The translations under genes were made by a program, and so were the position numbers. A stretch of DNA of 44,911 bases from Helochares maculicollis (taxonomy: Eukaryota; Arthropoda; Insecta; Coleoptera; Hydrophilidae): positions 1-44,911 of the forward strand of contig JAWQRO010000276.1 of assembly GCA_033557835.1 (NCBI GenBank), in the 5' to 3' direction. The notes beneath the pieces were generated by a model. That model did no database searches and was not told where the DNA came from. It saw only the letters and a list, made by a program, of their open reading frames with translations. Below are positions 21,657-33,500 of this stretch, piece by piece (position 1 is the stretch's first letter; each line of letters opens with the position of its first letter).

Positions 21657-23293
21657 GTCAGGTAAGAGAGAGTTCATCCGACAAATCATAATTGAATTCA
21701 TAAAAAAATCATGAGCTAATTTACTACGCTAAAATGTTTAATTGTAGCTTTGTAATGATGAGACGAACATTTCGATACCACTTTCGTGCTGCTAGACCCA
21801 ATATTAAAGAAGTCAGGTAAGGGAGAGACACTTAAGTTCGTTTGAAAAATCGTAAATAAATTCATTAAAAAATCAGGAGCTACTCTACAGCATTAAAATG
21901 TTTACATACAGCTTTGTATGATGAGACGAATGTTTCGGTACCACTTTCATGCTGCTAGACCCAATATTAAAGAAGTCAGGTAAGGGAGAGACACGTAAAT
22001 TTGTTTGAAAAAAACGTAAATAAATTCATTAAAAAATCAGGGTCTACTCTACAGCATTAAAATGTTTACATATAGCTTTTTAACAATTAGACGAACGTTT
22101 CGATACCACTTTCGTGCTGCTAGACCTAATAGTAAACAAGTCATGTAAGGGAGTCAGGTAAAGTTCCTTTGAAAAATCGTTAATAAATTCATTAAAAATC
22201 AGGAGCTACTGAATAGGATTAAAATGTTTATATACAGCTTTGTAACGATGAGATGAACATTTTGATGACACTTTCATGCTGCTAGACTCAATATTAAATA
22301 AGTCAGGTAAGAAAGAGACACTTAAGTTCGTTTGAAAAATCGTAAATAAATTCATTAAATAATCAGGAGCTACTCTATAGCATTAAAATGTTTACATACA
22401 GCTTTGTAACGATGAGACGAACATTTCGATACCACTTTTGTGCTGCTAGACACAATATTAAAGAAGTCAGGTAAGTGAGAGACACTTAAGTTCAATTGAA
22501 AAATCGCAAATAAATTCATTAAATAATCAGGAGCCACTCTACAGCATTAAAATGTTTATATACAGCTTTGCAACGATGAGATAAACATTTCGATGACACT
22601 TCCATGCTGCTACACTCAATATTAACGAAGTCAGGTAAGGAAGACACTTAAGTTCATTTAAAAAATCGTAAATAAATTCATTAAAAATTCAGGGGCTACT
22701 CTACAGCATTAAAAAGTTTACATACAGCTTTGTAACGATGAGACGAACGTTTCGATACCACTTTCGTGCTGCTAGACTCAATATTAAAGAAGTCAAGTAA
22801 AGGAGAGACGCTTTTTGAGTTAATTTGAAAAAGCGTAAATAAATTCATTAAAAATGAGGAGCTACTCTACAGCATTAAAATGTTTACATACAGCTTTGTA
22901 ACGATGAGACGAATGTTTCGATACCACGTTCATGCTGCTAGACCTAATATTAAAGAAGTCTGGTAAGGGAGAGACATTTATGTTCATTTGAAAAATCGTA
23001 AATAAATTAATTAAAAAATCAGGAGCTACTCTACAGCATTAAAATGTTTACATACAGCTTTGTAACGATGAGACGGACATTTCGATACCACTTTCGTGCT
23101 GCTAGACTCAATATTACAGAATTTAAGTAAGAGAGAGACGCCTTTTGAGTTCATTTGAAAAACCGTAATTAAATTAATTAAAAATGAGGAACTAATATAC
23201 AACAATAAAATTGTTACTTGCAGCTTTGTAATGATGAGACGAACGGTTCCGTGCTACGTTTATGGTGCTACACTCAATATTGAAGAAATCAGG
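21657..23293 (+). repeat. Satellite-like tandem array, ~164-bp unit, about 10 copies
   Basis: The landmark gtcaggtaag recurs at about 21657, 21812, 21975, 22140, 22302, 22466, 22630, 22792, 22958, 23122 and 23287, giving spacings of 155 then 162-166 bases. Within each unit the order is a purine-rich gagagacac block, tcgtaaataaattcattaaa, ctacagcattaaaatgttta, cagctttgtaacgatgagac and ctttcgtgctgctagac. Units differ by scattered substitutions and small indels, and the outermost ones are the most diverged. No open frame is conserved. Spacers are not unique, so it is not a CRISPR array. It is a local satellite or minisatellite expansion. Confidence 0.93.
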
Positions 23294-23830
23294 TAAGGGA
23301 GAGGCCGAAGTCTTTTCCGTTCCAATCAAAACCAGCGTTCACCCAGAAATCAGGATACATGCAAGAGATAGCTGTAAGAAAATAAAACAAAGTTATGCTG
23401 TTTCTTTCATGAGGATACTAATTATAAAATCAAACTCATTTAATCTCTTCTTCGGCTGATGCTAAATTGAAAATAAAACAAGTGATGAGCTTGCATTAGG
23501 AAGTGGCTGAGCCGTTAAGTTCATTCATATTTGTCTTATGTTATTGTGGTATTAAATGATTATTTTTTAATTTTTACTATTTTTATACATTTTTGGCTCG
23601 ATAATCGAACTTAAGCTATACCCAAGGGCAGTATTCACGGGAATTCTTGATTCTGCGGCATAGCAGCCGAATCTCTTGCTAAGAGTTTGCAATTTTTGTA
23701 GGAAAAGTTTTAAATAAAACTGTTTCTAATAGTTTGTTCAACTTCAAACCACATATATAAGAGTTTTATTAGTGTTTTACATACGTGTAATAAATTCCAA
23801 ATCAATAATAGCCCTAATTAAGCGCCTAGT
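23294..23830. other. Flank of the tandem array
   Basis: The 65-codon plus-strand frame at 23262-23459 begins in the last diverged array unit and has no known domain. No gene was recognised. Confidence 0.4.
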
Positions 23831-23839
23831 TTACTTGGA

Positions 23840-24060
23840 AAAATCAGAACGACGTAGGTAAAACAAGTACTTCCTATGAATCTACATACCTCAGAAGAAG
23901 ATACAGATCTACGATTTTGCGTTAATAGCTTTATGCCAAATTTCATTGTTCCACCTTCAACAGTCTGACCGCTATCGTGCTTACATGCACATAGATATGC
24001 CAAAAATAGTTAAAATGAATTCAGAAACATTCAAAACATGGATATCTATCAAAATATACC
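23840..24060 (+). repeat. Dispersed repeat, copy 3 (fragment)
   Basis: It aligns with positions 541-765 of copy 1 in the same orientation: gtaggtaaa...acttcc, gatacagatct, atgccaaatttcat, tctgaccgct and aaaatgaattcag are all shared in order. It is a truncated and more diverged copy. Confidence 0.7.
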
Positions 24061-24557
24061 TGAATAAGTTTTTATGAAGCGACACCTACTAGAGTAGCCG
24101 CGTATCAGACATTTTACAGTAAACAATTCTATTTGTGTGTTTCTGTGATAAGAGTTTAAAATCTGCCAAGCGCTGCCAACAAAACTTGAATCCCTAATAC
24201 AAAAGTGTTCCATCGAATTATTATTACGAAAAATAATCACAACATCTCGGCTATTAAAATATTTAAAAACAAGTTAAAACGCAACGTTTGTATCAATTAT
24301 TAGCAGCATTTTCAAATGTGCACTCGTATCTTTAGAATGCCTCACACGCAAATATACAATAAAGTTGGCATTTCTGATAACGGCTCTAAATAGATTCAAA
24401 TGTCAAATTCAAACAAATAGCATGTTTTTGAGGTTCAAGCGCCTTTTTATCAATGTGAAGAAACTACAAGAAATTGTGTGGACATACTATTAAATTTAGA
24501 TATTTTTTGGATATACGCTCTTTATTTGCCCGCACTTCACTTCGAAGTACTTAAGAA

Positions 24558-27500
24558 ATGGCTCCCAAACTAATGAAAACATACTGCAATACCTCGGCCC
24601 TTTCCAAAGGATTAAAACCTACAAAAATAATAAAGAAACGAAGTGAAAGGCCCAAATTAACTATAAAGAAATTACCTCAAGATACTGTAAGGCTATTAGT
24701 TGAAGACTCGCTCCAAGTTGAAACTGAAAATACGTTCGACAAGCTATTGAAAGGAGAAGATTATATTAAAGTTAACTATAAAAGTTTTGTGAAGCGAAAT
24801 GATAGTTCGTCACGTAGTTTGAAATCGTTGAGTAATAGCATAAGTGTCTCTGTGAGTAAACACAACTCTAGTTTGCAATTAAGACCCAAACGAAATACAC
24901 GCAAAAAGAAACCATATGAAGTACCCAAAAAAGTTTCCACTCCTGCAATTGTAACGTCTAAAAGTACAGACGAGTCATCTATACGGGAGGAATTGCTCAT
25001 TGAAAAAGAAACCAGAGATGCTACAGAGGACAGTTTAGTTTTACACAAGAAACTAATTGGAGAGAATGGTAACTATTTTTGTTTACAAAGTTTTTTATTT
25101 TACTTGTGAGTTTTTATATTTGGTGGGTTAAGTCAAAGAAGACGCTTGAACATATTTGGCGGTTTGCTGATAGATGGCCACTATAAGTCGTTTCTTGCTT
25201 GTAGGTGGTTTTTAAATTTTATTAAGAGTTAATATGCTGCCAACTCGGAGAAATTCAATAAGTTAAGCATCGGAAAAATTTACATATGTAGAAAAATTTA
25301 CATCTGACCACAAGAAAGTAGATCAATGGTGTTTATTTAAAAAAAATAATATGTTATTGATTTATTACATTGATTAAACAAAATACTTTTTGAACAAATT
25401 GCGTTCAAACACTCGTTTTGCCATTAGTATATTGTATATTGGTAGATATAATTATTAATTAGTTTGTTTTATTTTAGGTAGCCTCTTGGACCCTATATTT
25501 TCAAAATCATTTCATTTGAAATATAATAAAACTGTACATGCTGCTAGTACACCAATAATAAGCTCAAGCACCCCCGTGGTGCCAATGCATCAGAAAAATA
25601 TAATAAATGACACAATATCGCCTATTGAAAATCGTCTGGAATTAAGGAGTAAGCTAAAGGATATCACCAACATATTTAAGGAGAACTATGGGGCAATAGA
25701 AAATACACCTAAAAAAAGCATTTGCAACCTTTATAAAAGTGGCAAGACTGAGAAGATAAAAGACAAAGGTTTGTATGAAGAAACTTAATGGATTTGAAGG
25801 AATAAAAAATATTTAAAAACTAGTTAATGTTTATAATACTACTAAATTGTTTATTTACTTTTTTTGTTAAACATGAGTTTAGGGATGCTTATTTAAGCAC
25901 AAAGCTTTAACAATAAACAATGAGATATTTCTATCAAAAATACTTGCTTAATAAGGACAAGAGTTGATCTCTCAGATATAATCCAGATATGCTATGATGA
26001 CTTTTAGCACATGTAGTAATGATATTTCTTGACAAATGTACTTTGAGGTTCTCAGCAGTACTAATATATGACCTGATAAAATATTTTACGAGATGATTTT
26101 GTTTTTTAAGCTTAAATAGACGTATGGAGTTGTAGCATTAATTATTATTTTTCCTAAAAGAATCTGAAATATTCAAGCGACGAAAAATAAATTTTGTAGG
26201 ACATGAGGGCACCATTCACGGTGTAAAACCACATCATGTACTTTCATAGTTTATGAATGGTTTCACACTCTTTTAATTTCATGTGATCAATTTACATTTG
26301 TAGTAAAAGATTAAACTTAATTACACATAAATCGTATTATTTAATTGATATATGCTACTGTGATCAAAAAGTAAGGTGAATTTGTTTTTAAAATGTTAAT
26401 TCTTTACACTTCCAAATCAATTTCATCCCCTTCAAAGTAATGCCCGTCCGATAAAACGTATTTTTGCCAACCCTTTTTCCAGTCCTCGAAACAGCCGGAA
26501 TAGTCTTTTTCGGGTATAGCATTCAAGACCTTCGATTTGGTTTTTATCTCTTCAATCGTATCAAAACGGTATCTCCGCATTGGCCTTTTAAGTTTGCTGT
26601 ATAGCCAGAAGTCGCACAGAACCAAATCTGGTGAATACGGTGGATGCGCAATGATATGAGTCTAGTTTTTTGTAAAAAAGTTGCGAAGAACCAATGCAGT
26701 ATGACATGATGCATGGTCGTGATGAAGGAACCAAGAGTTGTTCGCCCATAATTCCGGCCGTTTCAGAAGAATATCTTCACGCAAATGACGCATAACGCTC
26801 AAATAATATTCTTTGTTGACAGTTTGGTCTGGCAGAAGAAATTCATAGTGCACCACACCACGATAATCAAAGAAAACTGTCAACATGACCTTGATTTTAG
26901 ATCGAGTTTGCCATGGTCTTTTCGGTCTTGTTTCATCTTTTGCATGATATTTGCTGGATTGGTCGGTGGTTTCAGGATCGTATGTGTAAATCCAAGTCTC
27001 TTCTCCAGTAATGATGCATTTAAGTGGTTCCGAAAATCAGACAGCAAAGTTTCAGACACATCAACGTGACGCTTTTTTCCAAAAAATTGAGCGATTTTGG
27101 CCCCAATCAAGACATGACGTGTTTGAAACAAACAAAATCCTTCAAAATGGCTTAGGCTGAACTAAATGATATTCCAACACTATCAGCGAGGTCTCTTATT
27201 GTCAATCGACGATTTTTAAACACCAAATCTTTGATTTTTTAGACGTGGCACTCTTCGGTAGACATTGATGGTCTTCCAGAGCGCGATTCGTCTTCAACAC
27301 GTTCTCGGCCCGCTTTGAACTCGTAGTACCACTTATAAACGTGTTTTTTTTTTGTATCATTGTTTGATCACCAAAGGCCTTCCGCAACATTTTCAATGTA
27401 TCCGCACAAGAATATTCGTTTCGCAAACAAAATTTGATGCAAGCTCTTTGCTCAGCAAAATCACCCATTGTAAATATCGAATAATTCACTTTTGGTTGTT

Positions 27501-30500
27501 ACAAGAACACGTGTAACTCGGAGATAATTAAAGCTTTTGACAAAGAGACGTTTGGCAAATGTTATAGACAGTCCTAGCAACATAGGAAAAAAAATTACCT
27601 GCCTTCCTAATGCTCGTAAGTTTTAAATGATAATTTCATCGAACTTTTTGATCACAGTAGTAAGTTGAAGCATTAGAATAAAAGAGCGTAAAACTAAAAT
27701 AAGCCAAGAATGTTGTTTTTCAGATGAAACAAACTCCAGCGCTCAAAATAGTGAAGATGATAAAAGTTTCAAACGCCCTCAGCCTAAGACGAAGCGAAAA
27801 TTTCACAATCAAAGTGTACAAAATCACCCAGTAGAGATCGAACAAGAAATCATGCCTCCAGACACTAGACCAACTATGCAAGATGCGGAGAACACTAGTT
27901 TGTCATTTTCATTTAGCAATGGGTCAACTTCGGAGCTATTATCACATCAGTACATGACTCGATCAAACTTTAAAAAACTGGCAGAAATGCTTGACTCATC
28001 AAATCCTATTCATTCAGTGAATAATACAATAAATTCATCTCATCCTAACAATCACCCAAACATTTTGAATTCTTCTTGCCCAAAACTGGACAATTCTGCC
28101 AGTCAAAGCAACTCTCCTGGTGAAAATTTAAACTCTCCCGCTGTACAAAATTTTAATCAACGTAATCAAAATGCCAGTTTCTCCGTAATTGAGATTTCAA
28201 GTATAGTACAAATCACAACGCAAGATGCCAGTGACCGTTGCAATATGTTGAGTAGCTCTGCTGCATTCGATGCAAGTGCTGATTTGATAGACGATAGCCT
28301 ATCGGAAAACGCAAAACTTGCAAATGTAAATAAGTTAATTGCACTTAAAACTGCTTGTAAAATTCACATGAATAACGGTGAAGACTCACTGCAAGTATCT
28401 ACTGCAACAGAAAAAATATGTGCAAAAGATCCAGATAGAGGAGAGCATTCTAACCACATAAACTTGGACAAAGCTCGAAAAACTACGGTCAAAAATGGAA
28501 AAGCCGTAAAGGAGAGTTGCGAACTGACTGAAGATTATTACAAGGATACAGAAAAATGCAAGAATACATGCAATCAACAAAACTGTCCTGCCACTGCAAG
28601 GAATAACTCTGAGAATTTGCAGGACAAAGTTGACGCTAGCAAGCAAAATTATAAAAATAACCAAAGCAGTAACATAAGTACAATAGAAATTTCCAGTTTA
28701 TATGAAAGCAAAGAGCAGCAGCCTAGCAACGTACTGTTTAATAATAATTTCGAACTTGGTATTTCTAATACTGCTGTTGATTTTGGTTATAAGAAAAGTG
28801 AAAGTAGTTTCAAGTCCACCGATAAGTGTCTAGATGAGTCACGAAGTTGTTTAAATCTGCATGTAAAGGAAATTTCACAGAAGGATTCACAGGTTGAAAC
28901 TTTAGGATGTAATGAACTTTCAGATTTTGATGACAAATTTCCTAAATCTACAGCGGCTACCGAAAGCTCACAGTTTAATGATACTTCACAGCTTAGTGAA
29001 AATTCGCAGCTTAATGGAACTCCACTGCAAAATGAAAGCTCACAATTCAATGAAAGCACACAGCTAAATGATAGCTCACAGTTTTACCAAACTTCACAAT
29101 CAAATCGAAGTCCGAAATATAACGAATCGATACAAAATGGTGACATCTCACCTGATTGTAACGCTTCGCAAAAGTATGAAAGTAGGGTATGTAGTGTTTT
29201 AAATATCGATGCTTCACAACATGAAAAAATTAATCTTACCGCTGAAACTAGCCAAGCTTCCTTAAATTATGATGATTCTACAAGTACTGAATCCCTATAT
29301 AGTGAAACTTCGCAATTATACGAGTCGTCTCAATGTGATGAAATTTTACTCAATAAATTACAATGTACCGACACTTTTCAGTTTGATGAAAAGACACAAT
29401 TTTACCAGAGCTCGCGACTTAGGGAGATTTCACAAAGTAATCCGGTATCGCGTAATGGTAGTCCATTGCAAATGAATGAAACAACACAGTACGACGATTT
29501 CTTCGATGAACACAATATGAAAACTGTGGAACCCTTACAATCGTCTCAAAATATGGATTTATCGCAAAGTTTAGACACTTATAATCGAAAAGTAACGCAA
29601 ACTTTGGATGCCGTTCAAACAATGAAAATATCTCAAAATACGGAAACTTCCCTTTTGGGTTTTAGTGCTGATACAGAAACTGAAGAGATCAGTAAAATTT
29701 TCCTTCCAGTCACAGTAAATATCACACAAGCGTATTTAGAGGACTTGAAACAAATGAAATTTGGATGCACAGCGGAAAGTTTTGAATCAAAAGAAATTAT
29801 CCAAGAGAATCACGCAAGGAGCGTTGATGAGTCTAGTAGCAATTTGGAATCGCCAAAGAGTATAAGCGAAGATTTAGACCCAAATAAGCGCTTGCAAACG
29901 AGCAAAATTTATCGACCTGTCCAAGTTAATCTCACTAGAGAAAATTTAGAAAGTTTAAAAGCACTTAAATTTAATCAGCCGGACGATAACTTGCATCCTG
30001 ATCCAGTAACAGCAAAGCAAGACTCGCCCAAAGTGAAGAGCTTGCTAAATAAAGAATCGCTTGTAACTATAAAGAACTCTCCTAAAGTATATTTTACTCG
30101 GTCTAGACTCAAACAGATGGTTAAAGAGCAAAACTTGTCTAAAATCCAGAAAACAAAAAATGCTAGAACTGCAAAAATGAGCATGAAAAAGACTGATTTA
30201 CTAAGAAATTGCAGTGGTGGTACAGACACAAATTCTATTAGTCCCTGCAATAAACAATTAAGCGATGACTGCCGTTCAGCGAATGTAAGTAATGACAATC
30301 CTGTAAATAGGGATTTAAATGTGCTGTACGGGAGTAATCAAATTATTAGCACTATACAGGAGGAAGAAGTGTTTCCCGAAACACCAGTTTTTAAAGTAAC
30401 AATAAGAAATAAAAAATACATTCCATTTAGCGAAGCAGATAATCGCAAAATATCGTTTTACCAGGAGAATAAAATTGAGAATAATCAAAGTCCTAGGAAT

Positions 30501-33500
30501 GGTATTCATGCAAAATCTAATGAGGCTGAAGATGAATCGAATGCGTGTACTGAAATATATGATTCTTTTGATGTGAGACAAAGCAGCATGGGAATAGGGC
30601 ACATAAGCCTAAAACCAGGTAAATGGCGCAGATCTTACTTGTCGCAAAGGAAAACTATAATGATTTGCGAAGAAGACGAAGAAGAGTTGTGCAGCCTAGA
30701 TTCAAGTAAGTAAAAAGAATTTATTTAGTCAAACCTTTTTATGTCATATGAACGTGACAGTTCTGCTCTGTTTATATCAAAATTTTTGGTAGTATTGATG
30801 ATTGATGACCATCTCAGCAGTTTATAATAAATATGGCTCTGCTGGAGACTGGGACCTGATGAATAGTGCTGCTCACAAGTTTTTACAGTTCATTTGTAAT
30901 TCTAGTTGTAGCTTAATTTTTTTTAAATTAAACTTTGGGCTAGTTAGTTACTTAAATCGTATAATTACTTAATTACACCATATTGCAGGTGATATATGCC
31001 ATTGTAAGAAATGTAAGAAACCCAAGAGAAGTAAAAGGAATAGTACCATTAGTCTAACGAGCACTGGTTCGAAGAAACGACACTCTACTAAAATTGTGCC
31101 CATTCAACAAGACAAATTCTTTCGATTTTCCCTTTTGCAAAGCTACGCAATAAAACAGAGATGTAAGTATTTGCTGCTACTGATATTATGAATTACTATA
31201 GTTGGTCAATTTTAATCAAAGTGATTGTTTTACAATTTAAGCATGCAATGACTTCTTCTTCTTCTTGTGTATTGTTGTGACTCGCAAGTCTTGCTTCAAC
31301 GGTAATGAGTTCTTCTGAATTATTTATTTTCTTGATATTTTTTGATTGTTTAGACAACACCTAGAACACTAATATCGAAAGCTAATTATGTGCAACTTCC
31401 AGCGAAATTTATGTAACTTTTGACACATTTAAAAAAATTATAATTGCCTTTCGTATTCCGAAATTGGCTCTTAAAGGTGTAGATTTACTCTTTTGCTATG
31501 CATTAGCATGTGGGAAAATTAAGTGCTCGGTAGTTTTTTCTCAACTGCTTATAAAACGCACGTAAAAATACCTCTGATTTTGATTTTTGTTATAAACAAT
31601 CTAATGATTGAGCATTTTGTCTGTATGCTTAGAAGCGAGTCTCGTTACGATGTAACCAAAGCTAAGGACGAATCATATTGTTTATTTTTTCTGAATAGCG
31701 GTTTATTAGATCATTTTTGTCATTATCTAATATAAAAATATTGACACGCATTTCATTAGCGTCAGAAATTCTTAATTAGCGAATAATTTGCAGTAAATAG
31801 TGAAAATTGCGCAATTTGCCTTAGCATGACGCTTCTGCAAGGCATATGACGGGGAATCATCTAAAAAGCGTAAACAAAAGGTCTGGTGGTTCATCATTTG
31901 ATTCGCTGATCAGGAAAATTTATTTAGCATTACGTCAGTTTCTCCAATATTCGAGTAAGCACATGAATAATAGATAAGGCTTTTTTGAATTAAGATTGTT
32001 CTTTCCGTTTATTACCTGGAAGAAACTTTTAGTACGGGAATTAACGGTCATTTCGTTGAATTTTCCTCATTCTAACAATCGGAACAATGTTGTGTTGTCC
32101 GGATCAGTGGCGTGTCGTTGAATCGACTTGGTGGCGCTATTATAGGGACGATTTGCATTTTAACTACGTCTATGGCTTGCCAACCAGGCAAAGAAAGTCA
32201 GTGTAGGATAGGTCTTAATCTAGACGTGTAAATAATCGAAAGCGTAGTGGGGAAGCCGAGTGAAGGTCGTTCGTGAATCAGAAAGAGACGCTCGGGGGGA
32301 AGTCTGATCAGTATTAATTTCCTGTAATTTCGCAATTTACTTTGTTCCCTGCGCTCAACTTGAACGCGACCTCCTATCAGAGAGAAAGTGCATGCATCTT
32401 CTACAAGAAATTCACAACTGTTTCGATTCAGATTGTATGTGTTTGTATACCATTTTTTCGGATGCATCTACAACAGGTCAGTTTTAATAGCGTTTTTGCT
32501 TAACTTTATTAAATAGCTCAAAGCGCAATTCACCTCGAGATATCTCGTCCTCGAAGCGCTGAGATAAGCATTTTTCCGTTTCTAATCATAGCAGGCGACA
32601 GCTCATCATCATGGGCGGCCTTATTGCGTTTTAATTTGAAACAATATTCACAAGTAAGACATTTGCTACCCATTTCCAAATGGACGTCCTTTGCGCATAA
32701 CCTCAAAACGCTTTAAATATTATAAAAATGAAATTTAAGCTTTGCCATATTTTCAGCACATCTAATAAAAACGACTTTTCTATAAATTTTCATTTTTTAA
32801 TATACATACTTTGCTATAAAGCTGATTAGACTAAATGAAAAGTGAATCATTGCTTAAAATGCTGTATAATGAATCACTATTTTCAAGTAGAATGTATTTA
32901 AAATTGATGCTATTTTTGTATATAGGTATTCATTTATTAGAAACTCAGTTTTATTTCATTGTAGAATGGCACAATTCAGTTTTATTTCATTGTAGAATGC
33001 CACAATTTATCTATCATAATTGATTAACTTAAAAGAAGGGTATCAAAATTTAGGGTCGGAGGAGTAATGATAGATTATTGCAGAACAACAAAATTTACGT
33101 TGGAAAAACCTAAACAATCATGACATATATATTGTTTTGTTGTATTTGGTTAAATTGTGAATGCATTCAAACATTGCTAGTTAAAAGGAGTTTTCACTGG
33201 AATATATTTATGATTTATACATTCCAGAAATTACATAATTTATTCGGAGCCGCTTATACATAAGATAAGAGGTCTAATCAATATTAACATTCTGAGAGAA
33301 TAAAACTAGAGGATGCATTTGGAAATGTGCAGCACTTGTTTTTAAATGTAACAGTTAAAAATTGTGTAATCTATCCTATTAACCCTGGAAGGCTTTGCAT
33401 ACTAATAAAAACAAAAATAGTGCACAACCACACCCAAAAAAAAAATCCTTCAAAAAATCAATCGACACAAGAAATTGCTTGAATTGCTTTCAACATCAAA

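Noticed and set aside
21657..23293. CRISPR-like array
   Set aside because: Whole 164-bp units repeat with no unique spacers, and the context is eukaryotic. It is a tandem satellite-type repeat.
28386..30602. Several minus-strand frames inside haspin exon 3
   Set aside because: They are antisense shadows with hydrophobic low-complexity content and no domain. The sense strand is open for 2982 bases.
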